From Microbacterium sp. BH-3-3-3 (GTDB taxonomy: Bacteria; Actinomycetota; Actinomycetes; Actinomycetales; Microbacteriaceae), in the NCBI RefSeq assembly GCF_007679045.1, contig NZ_VEFS01000002.1:1-64000 (forward strand): a stretch of DNA of 64,000 nt, given 5' to 3'. Position 1 is the first letter of the stretch. Every line of letters begins with the position of its first letter. Shown in pieces: positions 53,406-61,386 of the stretch. Position numbers and translations under genes: made by a program. The notes beneath the pieces were generated by a model, which was given only the letters and a program-made list of their open reading frames with translations, ran no database searches and was not told where the DNA came from.

Positions 53406-54395
53406 TCAGCAGCTGGACTTGTACACCGCGTCCTTGCCGTCGGTGTCGATGTTGTCCTTGGTGAGGATGGTGAAGCCGGTCTGGATCTTGGCTTCGGTGG
53501 GCTCGCCCTTGAGGGCGGCGATGGCCTGCTGCACGCCGTCCTGGCCGATGGTGGCGGGCTCCTGCGCGACGAGGGCCTGCACGGTGCCGGCCTCGAGGGC
53601 CTTCACCTGCGCGGGACCAGCGTCGAAGCCGACGATCGTGACCTGACCCTGCTTGCCGGCCTGCTGCACACCCGTGGCGGAGCCCTCGGCGGCGAACAGG
53701 TTGGCGGCGAAGATGCCGACGATGTCGGGGTCCTTCTGCAGGGCCGCGGTGACGATCTCGGCGGCGGTGGAGGGCTCGTTGTGCGAGTACTGCACGCCCA
53801 CGGAGCTGAACTTGCTGTCCTTGGCGACGGCGTCTTCGAAGCCCTGGGCACGCGCGTCGGTCGTCGACACACCCGGGTCGGTCGAGACGACGAGCACCTT
53901 ACCGCCGTTGGGGTTGGCCTTCTGGATCGCCTCGAACGCCGCGGCGCCGCCGCCGTTGTTGTCGGAGGAGATCTGCGAGACCGCGCCGGAGGGGTCTTCC
54001 AGCGTCGTGTCGACGAGGACCACCTTGATGCCGGCGGCCTCGGCCGCCGCGATGGGCGCCTGCATGGCGGACACGTCGGTGGGGGCGATCAGCAGCGCGT
54101 CGGGCTTGGAGGCGACGACGGCGTCGACGATGGGCTTCTGCAGGGTCGGGTCGAACTTCTCGGGGCCCTGCGTGGTGACGGTCGCGCCTTCCTTCTCTGC
54201 CTCGGCCTGGATGCCGCACTGCATGGAGATGTAGAACTCATCTCCGGCGACGCCCTGCACGAACGCGATCTTGTAGCCGCCGTCGGATCCGCCGGACGCG
54301 CCGCCCGACGCCGAGCCGCCCGAGCAGCCCGCGAGGGTGAGGGTCGCCGCCACACCGAAGACCGCCAGCGCGGTCGCCTTGTTGTTCCACTTCAT
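53406..54395 (-). CDS. Sugar ABC transporter substrate-binding lipoprotein (copy B, FrcB-like)
   Basis: A 329-aa lipoprotein with lipobox LTLAGC (Cys24) and ribose-binding-protein fold. The mature protein is ~96% identical by eye to copy A; differences include NNGGG for NEGGG, VSTDPGVS for VSVDPGIS and GQDGV for GEDGV. The signal peptide is more diverged. ATG 54395 is favoured; GTG 54404 is in frame. Last transport gene of the minus-strand operon. Confidence 0.9.
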   Translation of the reverse strand: MKWNNKATALAVFGVAATLTLAGCSGGSASGGASGGSDGGYKIAFVQGVAGDEFYISMQCGIQAEAEKEGATVTTQGPEKFDPTLQKPIVDAVVASKPDALLIAPTDVSAMQAPIAAAEAAGIKVVLVDTTLEDPSGAVSQISSDNNGGGAAAFEAIQKANPNGGKVLVVSTDPGVSTTDARAQGFEDAVAKDSKFSSVGVQYSHNEPSTAAEIVTAALQKDPDIVGIFAANLFAAEGSATGVQQAGKQGQVTIVGFDAGPAQVKALEAGTVQALVAQEPATIGQDGVQQAIAALKGEPTEAKIQTGFTILTKDNIDTDGKDAVYKSSC

Positions 54396-54470
54396 TGTGA
54401 TCACCGTTCTTGTTTCGAGTACTGCTGTCGGGTTGGTAAGGGATGGAGAGGGAATGGATGCCGCCGCGGC

Positions 54471-55556
54471 TCAGCCGCGCCGACCTCCGCTGAGGAATTT
54501 GCGCCAGAGGCCCTGCGAGTTGCCGCGGGTGGCGGCGGTGCGGCGCACCTGGTCGACGTAGACCGCCGTGATCAGCACCGCGCCCACCGCGACCTGCTGC
54601 CAGAAGGGCTGCACGCCCGTGATGACGAAGCCGTTCTGCAGCACCGCGGGGATGAACAGGCCCACGACGGTGCCCATGATCGTGCCGACGCCGCCGAAGA
54701 GCGAAGTGCCGCCGATCACGACGGCCGCGATCACGTTCAGGTTGGTCTGCGACTGCCCCGCGATCGCGGTGGTCGAGAACTGCGAGAGCGACAGGATGCC
54801 GCCGAGCCCGGCCAGGGCGCCGGAGATCGTGTAGATCTTGATCAGCTGCGCGTCGACCTTCACACCGACCCGGCGGGCGGCGATCTCGCTCGATCCGACG
54901 GCCAGCGTGTAGAGGCCGAACTTCGTGTAGTGCAGCACGATCGCGCCGATCACGACGACCACGAGCGCGATGACGCTGATGATCGGGACGGTGCCGAAGA
55001 CGTTGCCGTAGCCGATCGAGACGGTCAGCACGGTGGGCACGTCGCGCACGTCGACGCCACCGGTGAGGATCTGCGCGAGGCCGAGCGCCATGCCGAGCGA
55101 GCCCAGCGTGACGATGAGCGGCGGGATCTTGGCCTTCGCGATGAGGAAGCCGTTCAGAAGCCCCCAGCACACGCCGCTCAGGACGGCGACGATGATGCCG
55201 ACGGTGGCGACGCCCCAGCCTTCGCCGCCGAGGGCGCGCATCGTCAGCGCCGACACGACGCCGGAGAAGACGAGGACGGAGCCGACCGAGAGGTCTATGC
55301 CGGCGGTGATGATCACGTAGGTCATGCCGACCGCGAGCACCGCGAGGATCGAGGCGTTCTGGATGATCAGGCGGAAGTTCGACCACTGCGCGAAGGACTC
55401 GGGCGCGATGATGCTGAAGACGATGATGATCGCGAGCAGCACCAGGAGGATCTGGAACGCCTGGGTGCGCAGCACCGCGCGGAACGGGTTGACCTTCTGG
55501 TTGTCGTCGAACGTGCCGATGGCGACGGTCTCGGTGGGAGGAGTCTTGGTGCTCAC
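54471..55556 (-). CDS. Sugar ABC transporter permease (copy B, FrcC-like)
   Basis: A 361-aa permease of the BPD_transp_2 family with ~10 helices and the conserved ITAGIDLSVGSVLVFSGVVS. Most differences from copy A lie in the first ~60 residues (QKVNPFRAVLRTQAFQILLV) and a few cytosolic loops. GTG start overlaps the ATPase stop (GTGA). Confidence 0.9.
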   Translation of the reverse strand: MSTKTPPTETVAIGTFDDNQKVNPFRAVLRTQAFQILLVLLAIIIVFSIIAPESFAQWSNFRLIIQNASILAVLAVGMTYVIITAGIDLSVGSVLVFSGVVSALTMRALGGEGWGVATVGIIVAVLSGVCWGLLNGFLIAKAKIPPLIVTLGSLGMALGLAQILTGGVDVRDVPTVLTVSIGYGNVFGTVPIISVIALVVVVIGAIVLHYTKFGLYTLAVGSSEIAARRVGVKVDAQLIKIYTISGALAGLGGILSLSQFSTTAIAGQSQTNLNVIAAVVIGGTSLFGGVGTIMGTVVGLFIPAVLQNGFVITGVQPFWQQVAVGAVLITAVYVDQVRRTAATRGNSQGLWRKFLSGGRRG

Positions 55557-56329
55557 TTCTGGTCGTCCTTCGTGACGGCGCCGGTCATGAGTCCGACGAG
55601 CTCTTCCATGGAGGTGTCTTTGGCGTTGATGTTGGCGACGCGGGTGCCCAGGCGCAGGACCTGGATACGGTCCGACACGTCGATGACGTGGGGCATCGAG
55701 TGCGAGATGAAGACCACGGCGATGCCCTTGTCGCGCACGCGCCGGATGGTTTCGAGCACGTTCTTGGTCTGACGCACGCCGAGCGCAGCGGTCGGTTCGT
55801 CGAGGAACACCACTCGCGAGGCCCAGTGCACCGCGCGGGCGATCGCGATCGCCTGGCGCTGGCCGCCGGACATCTCGCCGACGGGGGAGGTGAGGCTGCG
55901 GACGGTGGCGCCGAGTTCGTCGAACGCGTCGCGGGAGGCCTTCGCCATGTCCTTGGTCTTCATGAAGCCCAGGGCACCGGCGAGGCCCGGGCGGCGGATC
56001 TCGCGGCCCAGGTACATGTTCTGCACCGGGTCGAGGTGAGGGGCGAGCGCGAGGTCCTGGTAGACCGTCTCGATGCCGAGGCCGGAGGCGACCTGGGGGT
56101 TCGACATGTCGATGGGCTTTCCGTCGAAGAGGATTTCGCCCTCGTCGATCGCGAGGTTGCCCGAGAGGGCCTTCACGAGCGTCGACTTGCCGGCGCCGTT
56201 GTCGCCGATGAGGGCGGTGACCTCTCCGGGGTAGACCTCGAAGTCGACGTTGTGCAGGGCGCGGACGGACCCGAACTGGCGCGAGAGACCCCGCGCCTGC
56301 AGCACGGGCGTGGCCGTGGTGGTGCTCAT
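55553..56329 (-). CDS. Sugar ABC transporter ATP-binding protein (copy B, FrcA-like)
   Basis: A 258-aa single-domain ABC ATPase with Walker A GDNGAGKST, signature MSGGQRQA and Walker B VFLDEPTAALG, almost the same as copy A. Overlaps both neighbours by 4 bases: the kinase upstream and the permease downstream. Confidence 0.9.
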   Translation of the reverse strand: MSTTTATPVLQARGLSRQFGSVRALHNVDFEVYPGEVTALIGDNGAGKSTLVKALSGNLAIDEGEILFDGKPIDMSNPQVASGLGIETVYQDLALAPHLDPVQNMYLGREIRRPGLAGALGFMKTKDMAKASRDAFDELGATVRSLTSPVGEMSGGQRQAIAIARAVHWASRVVFLDEPTAALGVRQTKNVLETIRRVRDKGIAVVFISHSMPHVIDVSDRIQVLRLGTRVANINAKDTSMEELVGLMTGAVTKDDQK

Positions 56330-57024
56330 GAAGAAGCTCCTTCGTGGTGGCCGACGCCGCCGGCGGCGGCGTCGGAGACGGTGACGACGAGGTCGGCGCG
56401 CTCGCGCCCGCGCTCGACGACGAGGGCGTTGCGCTCGTCGACCTCGCGGACCCAGGCGACGGCTTCGTCGTAGGGGTGGTCGTGGGAGAGTCGGCGCGCG
56501 ACGAGGCGCTCGCGGCGCGCGGGCGAGTCGATGTCGAGGAACCACACCTCGTCGAGGCGGGAGGCGACGGCATCCCACCCGAACTCGTCGTGGAGCAGGT
56601 AGTTGCCCTCGGTGATGACGAGCGGAACTCCCGCGGGGACGAGCACCGCTGAGCCGATGGACTCCTCGAGGGTGCGGTCGAAGCGGGGGGCGTAGACCTC
56701 GTGTCCGGCGCGGATGCGATCGAGCAGGGCGATGTAGCCCTCGACGTCGAAGGTGTCGGGAGCCCCCTTGCGGTCGCGACGACCGAGTCGCACGAGTTCT
56801 TCGTTGGCGAGGTGGAACCCGTCCATGCCCACGAGCACCGCGTCGTCGCCGAGGGCAGCGAGCAGGGCGTCGCTCACTGTCGACTTGCCCGCGCCGGGGG
56901 TGCCGGCCACGCCCAGGATGCGTCGTTCGCCCGACGCCGCGAGCTGCCGGGCACGGGCGACGAGATCGTCGAGGTGCACGGTCGCGGCGGCGGTCGTCGC
57001 GTCGTTCTCCGAGGTGTGGGTCAC
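56326..57024 (-). CDS. Nucleoside/uridine kinase-like sugar kinase (FrcK-like)
   Basis: A 232-aa P-loop kinase with Walker A GTPGAGKS at residues 41-48, a DGFHLAN motif near residue 75 and ITEGNYLLHDE near 140, all typical of the PanK/uridine kinase-like group. The rhizobial fructose importer operon frcBCAK ends in such a kinase, and here it sits directly with the same importer type, so a role in phosphorylating the imported sugar is likely (inference). GTG start with GGAAGGA ~11 bases upstream. First gene of the minus-strand transport operon. Confidence 0.82.
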   Translation of the reverse strand: MTHTSENDATTAAATVHLDDLVARARQLAASGERRILGVAGTPGAGKSTVSDALLAALGDDAVLVGMDGFHLANEELVRLGRRDRKGAPDTFDVEGYIALLDRIRAGHEVYAPRFDRTLEESIGSAVLVPAGVPLVITEGNYLLHDEFGWDAVASRLDEVWFLDIDSPARRERLVARRLSHDHPYDEAVAWVREVDERNALVVERGRERADLVVTVSDAAAGGVGHHEGASS

Positions 57025-57116
57025 AGCGGTGTGGTCCTTCCGGGCGACGCACCACGGCGGAGTGCTGCGTCGATGAAGCGGGTCCGGCGGGGGTGTCCAC
57101 CGGTCGAACTCCGGTT

Positions 57117-57146
57117 ACGGTAAGCCCACCGTGACACCGGTGTCAA
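57117..57146 (-). promoter_or_regulatory. Importer (copy B) promoter with perfect LacI operator TGACACCGGTGTCA
   Basis: On the minus strand TTGACA (complement of 57141-57146), 18 bases, TACCGT (complement of 57117-57122). The 14-bp perfect palindrome TGACACCGGTGTCA (57132-57145) covers the -35 box, an arrangement expected for repression. Confidence 0.72.
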
Positions 57147-57166
57147 GGTCCGTGATCAATTCGTCA

Positions 57167-57204
57167 TGACACCGAAGTCATCCGCGTGATTCTGTGGTTA
57201 TCAT
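57167..57204 (+). promoter_or_regulatory. SDR promoter with variant LacI operator
   Basis: TGACACCGAAGTCA (57167-57180) keeps both TGAC/GTCA arms of the operator but has a changed centre. TATCAT (57199-57204) is a good -10 for the SDR gene; the operator overlaps the expected -35 position. Centres of this site and 57132 are 35 bases apart. Confidence 0.5.
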
Positions 57205-57261
57205 GGGCCCCGACGACACTGCCGTCGTCCTCGACTCCCGGACCCGTGAAAGAGCCCACCC

Positions 57262-57990
57262 ATGACCGAATTCACCGACCGCACCATCCTCGTCACCGGA
57301 GCCGGTGGCGGCATCGGCGGGGCGACCGTTCGTCACCTCGTCGCCGCTGGCGCGACGGTCCTCGCCGCCGGTCGCGACGCCGACAGCGTCGCCGCGATCA
57401 GCGCCGAGACCGGTGCGGAGCCCGTCGTGTTCGACCTCGAATCCGAAGACGAGATCCGCGCGGCCATCGAGGGTCGTGACATCTACGGCGTCGTCAACTG
57501 CGGCGGCTGGGGCGGCGAGATCGCGACCCCGATGGACACCGACATCGACGTCTTCGACAAGGTCATGCGCATCAACGCCCGCGGCTCGCTGCTGGTCACC
57601 AAGTACGCCTCGCGCGAGATGATCCGCGTCGGCAAGGGCGGGGCGATCGTCAACGTCTCGAGCCAGGCGAGCCTCGTCGCCCTCTCGGGTCACATCTCGT
57701 ACGGATCGTCGAAGGCCGCCCTCGACAACATCACGCGGGTCTCCGCCCTCGAGCTCGGCGGCTACGGCATCCGCGTCAACAGCGTGAACCCCACGGTCGT
57801 CATGACCCCGATGTCGGCCTGGTACTGGGGGCGTCCCGACATCGAGGGCCCCTTCCTCGAGGCCATGCCGCTGCACAAGTGGGCCACCGAAGACGACATC
57901 GCGGCCCCGATCGTGTTCCTGCTCGGCGACGGCGCGGGAATGATCTCGGGCGTCTCGCTCCCCATCGACGGCGGCTACTCCAGCCGCTGA
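57262..57990 (+). CDS. SDR family oxidoreductase (sugar/polyol dehydrogenase type)
   Basis: A 242-aa classical short-chain dehydrogenase. TGAGGGIGGATVRHL at residues ~11-25, NCGGWGG replacing the usual NNAG near residue 78, catalytic Ser in VSSQASL, YGSSKAA (Tyr-x-x-x-Lys) near 153 and PTVVMTPM. It resembles L-xylulose/D-arabinitol-type reductases. It is divergent from the importer operon and shares an operator region with it, so it probably acts on the same carbohydrate. Confidence 0.87.
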   Translation: MTEFTDRTILVTGAGGGIGGATVRHLVAAGATVLAAGRDADSVAAISAETGAEPVVFDLESEDEIRAAIEGRDIYGVVNCGGWGGEIATPMDTDIDVFDKVMRINARGSLLVTKYASREMIRVGKGGAIVNVSSQASLVALSGHISYGSSKAALDNITRVSALELGGYGIRVNSVNPTVVMTPMSAWYWGRPDIEGPFLEAMPLHKWATEDDIAAPIVFLLGDGAGMISGVSLPIDGGYSSR

Positions 57991-58064
57991 TCCCGGATGC
58001 CGTGAGGCGGCGCCGCGGTGGGCGGCGTCGTCTCGTGGTGAAGTGTTGGCGGCACGCGGGTTCC

Positions 58065-58240
58065 GGTCCCTTCGACAGGCTCAGGGACCTGGGTGAGGCT
58101 CAGGGACCTGGGTGGGGCGGGGGTTCCGGTCCCTTCGACAGGCTCAGGGACCTGGGTGACGCTGAGGGACCTGGGTGGGGCGGGGGTTCCGGTCCCTTCG
58201 ACAGGCTCAGGGACCTGGGTGAGGCTCAGGGACCTGGGTG
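58065..58240. repeat. 63-bp tandem array of the hairpin repeat
   Basis: Three units with TTCGACAGGCTCAGGGACC at 58071, 58134 and 58197 (63-bp period), each followed by a second partial GAGGCTCAGGGACCTGGGT. Stem GGTCCCT/AGGGACC. It lies between the convergent SDR and alditol oxidase genes and ends 8 bases from the oxidase stop. Confidence 0.88.
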
Positions 58241-58247
58241 AGGCTGA

Positions 58248-59495
58248 TCAGTCGCCGAAGATGCGCCGCAGGTAGGCGTTGCGGAAGACGCCGCGGGGGT
58301 CGGCCTCGCGGGCGACCGCGGCGAAATCGTGCGCGCGTGCCAGCGTCGTGAGGATCCGCTCGCCGGGCATGGTGAACGCCTTGCCCCAGTGCGGCCGCGC
58401 GTCGAACGGCGCGAGGGCTGCCTCGACGTGCGGAAGGGCCGACAGCACCCCCGCGGTGTCGTTGCGCCACGTGAAGTGGATGGCGAGGACGTCGCGCTGA
58501 TACGCGGGGCTCAGCCACAGCTCGTCGGCGGCGACCGTGCGCAGCTCGGTCACCAGGAGGTGCTCGGCGAAGCCCGGGGCGATCTCGCGGACGGCCGCGA
58601 GGGCCTCGGCCGCCGAGCTCAGCGGAACGAAGTACTCCGACTGGATCTCGTCGCCGTCGCTGGGGAGGGCGTCGGCACGGAAGTGCGGCAGGCGCGTGTG
58701 CCACGGGCCGGAGGTGCCGCGCGGCGTCGTGTTGTCGACGGTGCGGATGCTGCCGAGGTGGATGTCATCGCCGACGGCGGTGCCGCCGAGCTCTTCGACC
58801 CACGTCGGAGACCCCGTGTCGCTCTTGGCCCAGACCAGGTCGTGCGCGGGGTCTCCCCAGGTCGTGAAGATGCTGACGCTGCGCGAGCCGCCGAGCACGG
58901 CGATCGGGTCGGCGATGATGTCGGCCCAAGCGACTCCGGTGTACGCCTGCTGCGTGACGGCGTAGGTCGGTTCGGTGCGCAGCTCGAGGGCCGTCACCAC
59001 GCCCAGGGCGCCGATGCTGAGCGCGGCGGCGCCGAACCACGGGTGGGCTTCGTCGATGCGGTGCGTGCGGCCCTCGGCATCCATCAGCTCGACGCCCGTC
59101 ACGGCGCTCGAGAGATTGCCGTTGCGAACGCCTGAACCGTGGGTGCCGGTCGCCGTCGCGCCGGCCACGGAGATGTGGGGGAGTGACCCGAGGTTGTGCA
59201 GCGCGCGGCCCTCGGCTTCGAGCACGGGAGCCAGCTGGGCGAAGGTCAGGAGCCCCTCGACACGCGCCCGGTCACCGGAGATGTCGATGCGCGTGGGCAT
59301 CTTCTCGAGCGACACGAGGGTGGACTCGCTGTCGGCGACGTCGTTGAACGTGTGGCGGGTCGCCTGCACGCGCAGATGATCGGCGGATGCCACGACCTCG
59401 GCCAATTCGTCGGGCCCGGTCGGCAGCAGCACCTCGCGGGCACGGTACTGATGGTTGCCCGACCAGGTGGCCCCGGCGGAGCGTGTCTCGATCAT
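58248..59495 (-). CDS. FAD-binding alditol oxidase (AldO/xylitol oxidase-like)
   Basis: A 415-aa VAO-family flavoprotein. His48 in VQATRHTFNDVAD matches the histidine that binds FAD covalently in Streptomyces AldO. The FAD loop SLPHISVAGATATGTHGSG is near residue 105 and the C-terminus carries RPHWGKAFTMPG and VFRNAYLRRIFGD. It would oxidise xylitol, sorbitol or a similar alditol at C1 with oxygen, giving H2O2. This gives a second way to use polyols beside the mannitol-type dehydrogenase, and katG nearby could remove the peroxide. Confidence 0.87.
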   Translation of the reverse strand: MIETRSAGATWSGNHQYRAREVLLPTGPDELAEVVASADHLRVQATRHTFNDVADSESTLVSLEKMPTRIDISGDRARVEGLLTFAQLAPVLEAEGRALHNLGSLPHISVAGATATGTHGSGVRNGNLSSAVTGVELMDAEGRTHRIDEAHPWFGAAALSIGALGVVTALELRTEPTYAVTQQAYTGVAWADIIADPIAVLGGSRSVSIFTTWGDPAHDLVWAKSDTGSPTWVEELGGTAVGDDIHLGSIRTVDNTTPRGTSGPWHTRLPHFRADALPSDGDEIQSEYFVPLSSAAEALAAVREIAPGFAEHLLVTELRTVAADELWLSPAYQRDVLAIHFTWRNDTAGVLSALPHVEAALAPFDARPHWGKAFTMPGERILTTLARAHDFAAVAREADPRGVFRNAYLRRIFGD

Positions 59496-59583
59496 CGGTT
59501 CTCCTCGCGTCGTCGCTCACCCATCCTGCCCCGGACCTCCGACATCGGGGCGCGGGTGGAGGGTTTCGGGAGGTGTTCCGCGC

Positions 59584-60744
59584 TCAGCGGGCCGGGAAGA
59601 GCGCGGCCTCGAACACGGCCTCGGCCGCGCCCACCAGTAGACGGTTCTCGCCGAGCTCGGCGGCTGCCAGGCGCAGACCCTCCGCGCAGGCGGGGATGGT
59701 CTGCGCGCGCACCGCGGCGTCGAGACCGGGCAGGTCGAGGTCGCCGAGGATCGCGAGAAACCCGCCCAGCACGATGACCGCGGGGTTCATCACGTTCGCG
59801 GCGTTGGCGAGGGCGGTGGCGAGGATCCGGCGCTGTCGATCGGTCTCGGCCCGCACCGCCGCATCGGTGCTGCGGGTGAGCGCCGCTGCGAGGGCCGCGT
59901 CGTCAGCGCCCTCGATGCCGAGCGCTCTCAGCAGCAGCGACCGGCTGACCTCGTCTTCGAGCACCCCCTCGGGCGCGCGACGGTCGTCGGGATCGGCGAT
60001 GCCGGGCCTGTTCTGCCCGAACTCCCCGGCGTAGCCGCCCGCCCCGCCCAGCGGCATCCCACCGACGATCACCGCCCCGCCGATACCGCTCGCGCCGCCG
60101 TTGAGGTAGACGACGTCGTGCGCTCCGCGCGCGGCCCCGAACAGGTGCTCGGCCACGGCGCCCAGCGCCGCGTCGTTGGCGACGTGGGTGGGCAGGCCCG
60201 TGGCATCCGTCATCAGACCGGCGAGGGCGGCGTCGATCCAGCCGAGGTGCGGGGCTTCGCGTACGAGCCCGTCGGATGCGCGCACCGGACCGGGGACGGC
60301 GACCCCCACGCCCACAAGACGGGAGTCGGCGAGCGGCCCGCGGCGCCAGGAATCGAGGCGGATGCCGACGAGCTCGGCCGTGCGCTCGGGCGTGAGCAGC
60401 GTCGACTGGTCGAGGCGTTCGCGCGCGATGATCGACCCGTCCAGGGCGACCGCTGCGATGTCGAGGGCGTCGACCTCGGGGTTCACGGCGACGGCGACGA
60501 CACGCGGGTCGGGCTCGACGATGGGGGAGGGGCGGCCGACGCGGCCCTGCGCCTCGGACGCCCGTTCGACGACGAGTCCCGCGCGCTGCAATTCGCCCAC
60601 GAGGTCGGCGATGGTCGAGCGGTTCAGGCCCGTCGCCTCGGTCAGCGCGGCGCGCGAGCGCGGTCCCTCACGGTGCACGGTGCGCAGCACGAGGGCCAGA
60701 TTGGCGCGGCGCATGCCGTCGCCCCGGCTGCCCGCGGTGACCAT
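59584..60744 (-). CDS. ROK family transcriptional regulator
   Basis: A 386-aa protein. The N-terminal winged HTH (~13-70, SRAALTEATGLNRSTIADLV) is followed by a ROK sugar-kinase-like domain (VVAVAVNPEVDALDIAAVAL; GVGVAVPGPV; LNGGASGIGGAVIV). The usual zinc-binding cysteine motif after the GEFG segment is missing: the sequence reads GEFGQNRPGIADPDDRRAPE. It may regulate the alditol oxidase gene 88 bases downstream on the same strand, or the xylose genes. No clear ribosome site was seen before the ATG. Confidence 0.85.
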   Translation of the reverse strand: MVTAGSRGDGMRRANLALVLRTVHREGPRSRAALTEATGLNRSTIADLVGELQRAGLVVERASEAQGRVGRPSPIVEPDPRVVAVAVNPEVDALDIAAVALDGSIIARERLDQSTLLTPERTAELVGIRLDSWRRGPLADSRLVGVGVAVPGPVRASDGLVREAPHLGWIDAALAGLMTDATGLPTHVANDAALGAVAEHLFGAARGAHDVVYLNGGASGIGGAVIVGGMPLGGAGGYAGEFGQNRPGIADPDDRRAPEGVLEDEVSRSLLLRALGIEGADDAALAAALTRSTDAAVRAETDRQRRILATALANAANVMNPAVIVLGGFLAILGDLDLPGLDAAVRAQTIPACAEGLRLAAAELGENRLLVGAAEAVFEAALFPAR

Positions 60745-60813
60745 CCGACCACTGTGCCACGGGCGAGGCCGATTCCCACCCCGACCACAACCGCGCGGTG
60801 CCAGGATCGGAGC

Positions 60814-61299
60814 ATGGACCTTTCCGGCATCCCCATCACGACCATCCGCGGCGAGCAGACGACCTTCGGCGAGCTGACCGACGGCAAGGCCGCCCTCGTG
60901 GTGAACGTCGCCTCGCGATGCGGCCTCGCCCCGCAGTACGAGGCGCTCGAGGCGCTGCACAAGAAGTACGCCGACCGCGGTTTCACGGTGATCGGCTTCC
61001 CCAGCAACCAGTTCCTGCAGGAGCTCAGCGACGAGGACAAGATCGCCGAGTACTGCTCGGCGACGTGGGGCGTGACCTTCCCGATGTCGGAGAAGGTCAA
61101 GATCAACGGGCGCAGCGCCCACCCCCTGTACAAGGAGCTCACGACGACTCCGGATGCCGAGGGCAAGACCGGCCGCATCTCGTGGAACTTCGAGAAGTTC
61201 GTCGTCGCCCCCGATGGTCGGGTGACCCGCTTCAGCCCGCGGACGCTGCCCGACGCCCCCGAGGTCGTCGCCGCGATCGAGGACGCGCTCCCGGCCTGA
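60814..61299 (+). CDS. Glutathione peroxidase family (thioredoxin-dependent type)
   Basis: A 161-aa protein with peroxidatic Cys36 in NVASRCGLAPQYEAL, the FPSNQF motif near residue 67 and WNFEKFVV near residue 125, giving the Cys-Gln-Trp set. Non-selenium bacterial members usually use thioredoxin rather than glutathione, and actinobacteria lack glutathione. A CAGGAT box ends 6 bases before the ATG, compatible with a leaderless transcript. Confidence 0.92.
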   Translation: MDLSGIPITTIRGEQTTFGELTDGKAALVVNVASRCGLAPQYEALEALHKKYADRGFTVIGFPSNQFLQELSDEDKIAEYCSATWGVTFPMSEKVKINGRSAHPLYKELTTTPDAEGKTGRISWNFEKFVVAPDGRVTRFSPRTLPDAPEVVAAIEDALPA

Positions 61300-61350
61300 T
61301 CCCCCCTCAGCCAGGCGCGCGGGTGTCCCCGCGATGTCGGAGCCGTGCCC

Positions 61351-61356
61351 TAATCT
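61351..61356 (+). promoter_or_regulatory. -10 element of the lipase-like gene
   Basis: TAATCT matches TANNNT, 30 bases before the GTG start, leaving room for a GAGGAG ribosome site. Confidence 0.5.
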
Positions 61357-61386
61357 GAGCGGCATCCGACCCTCTGAGGAGTTGCC

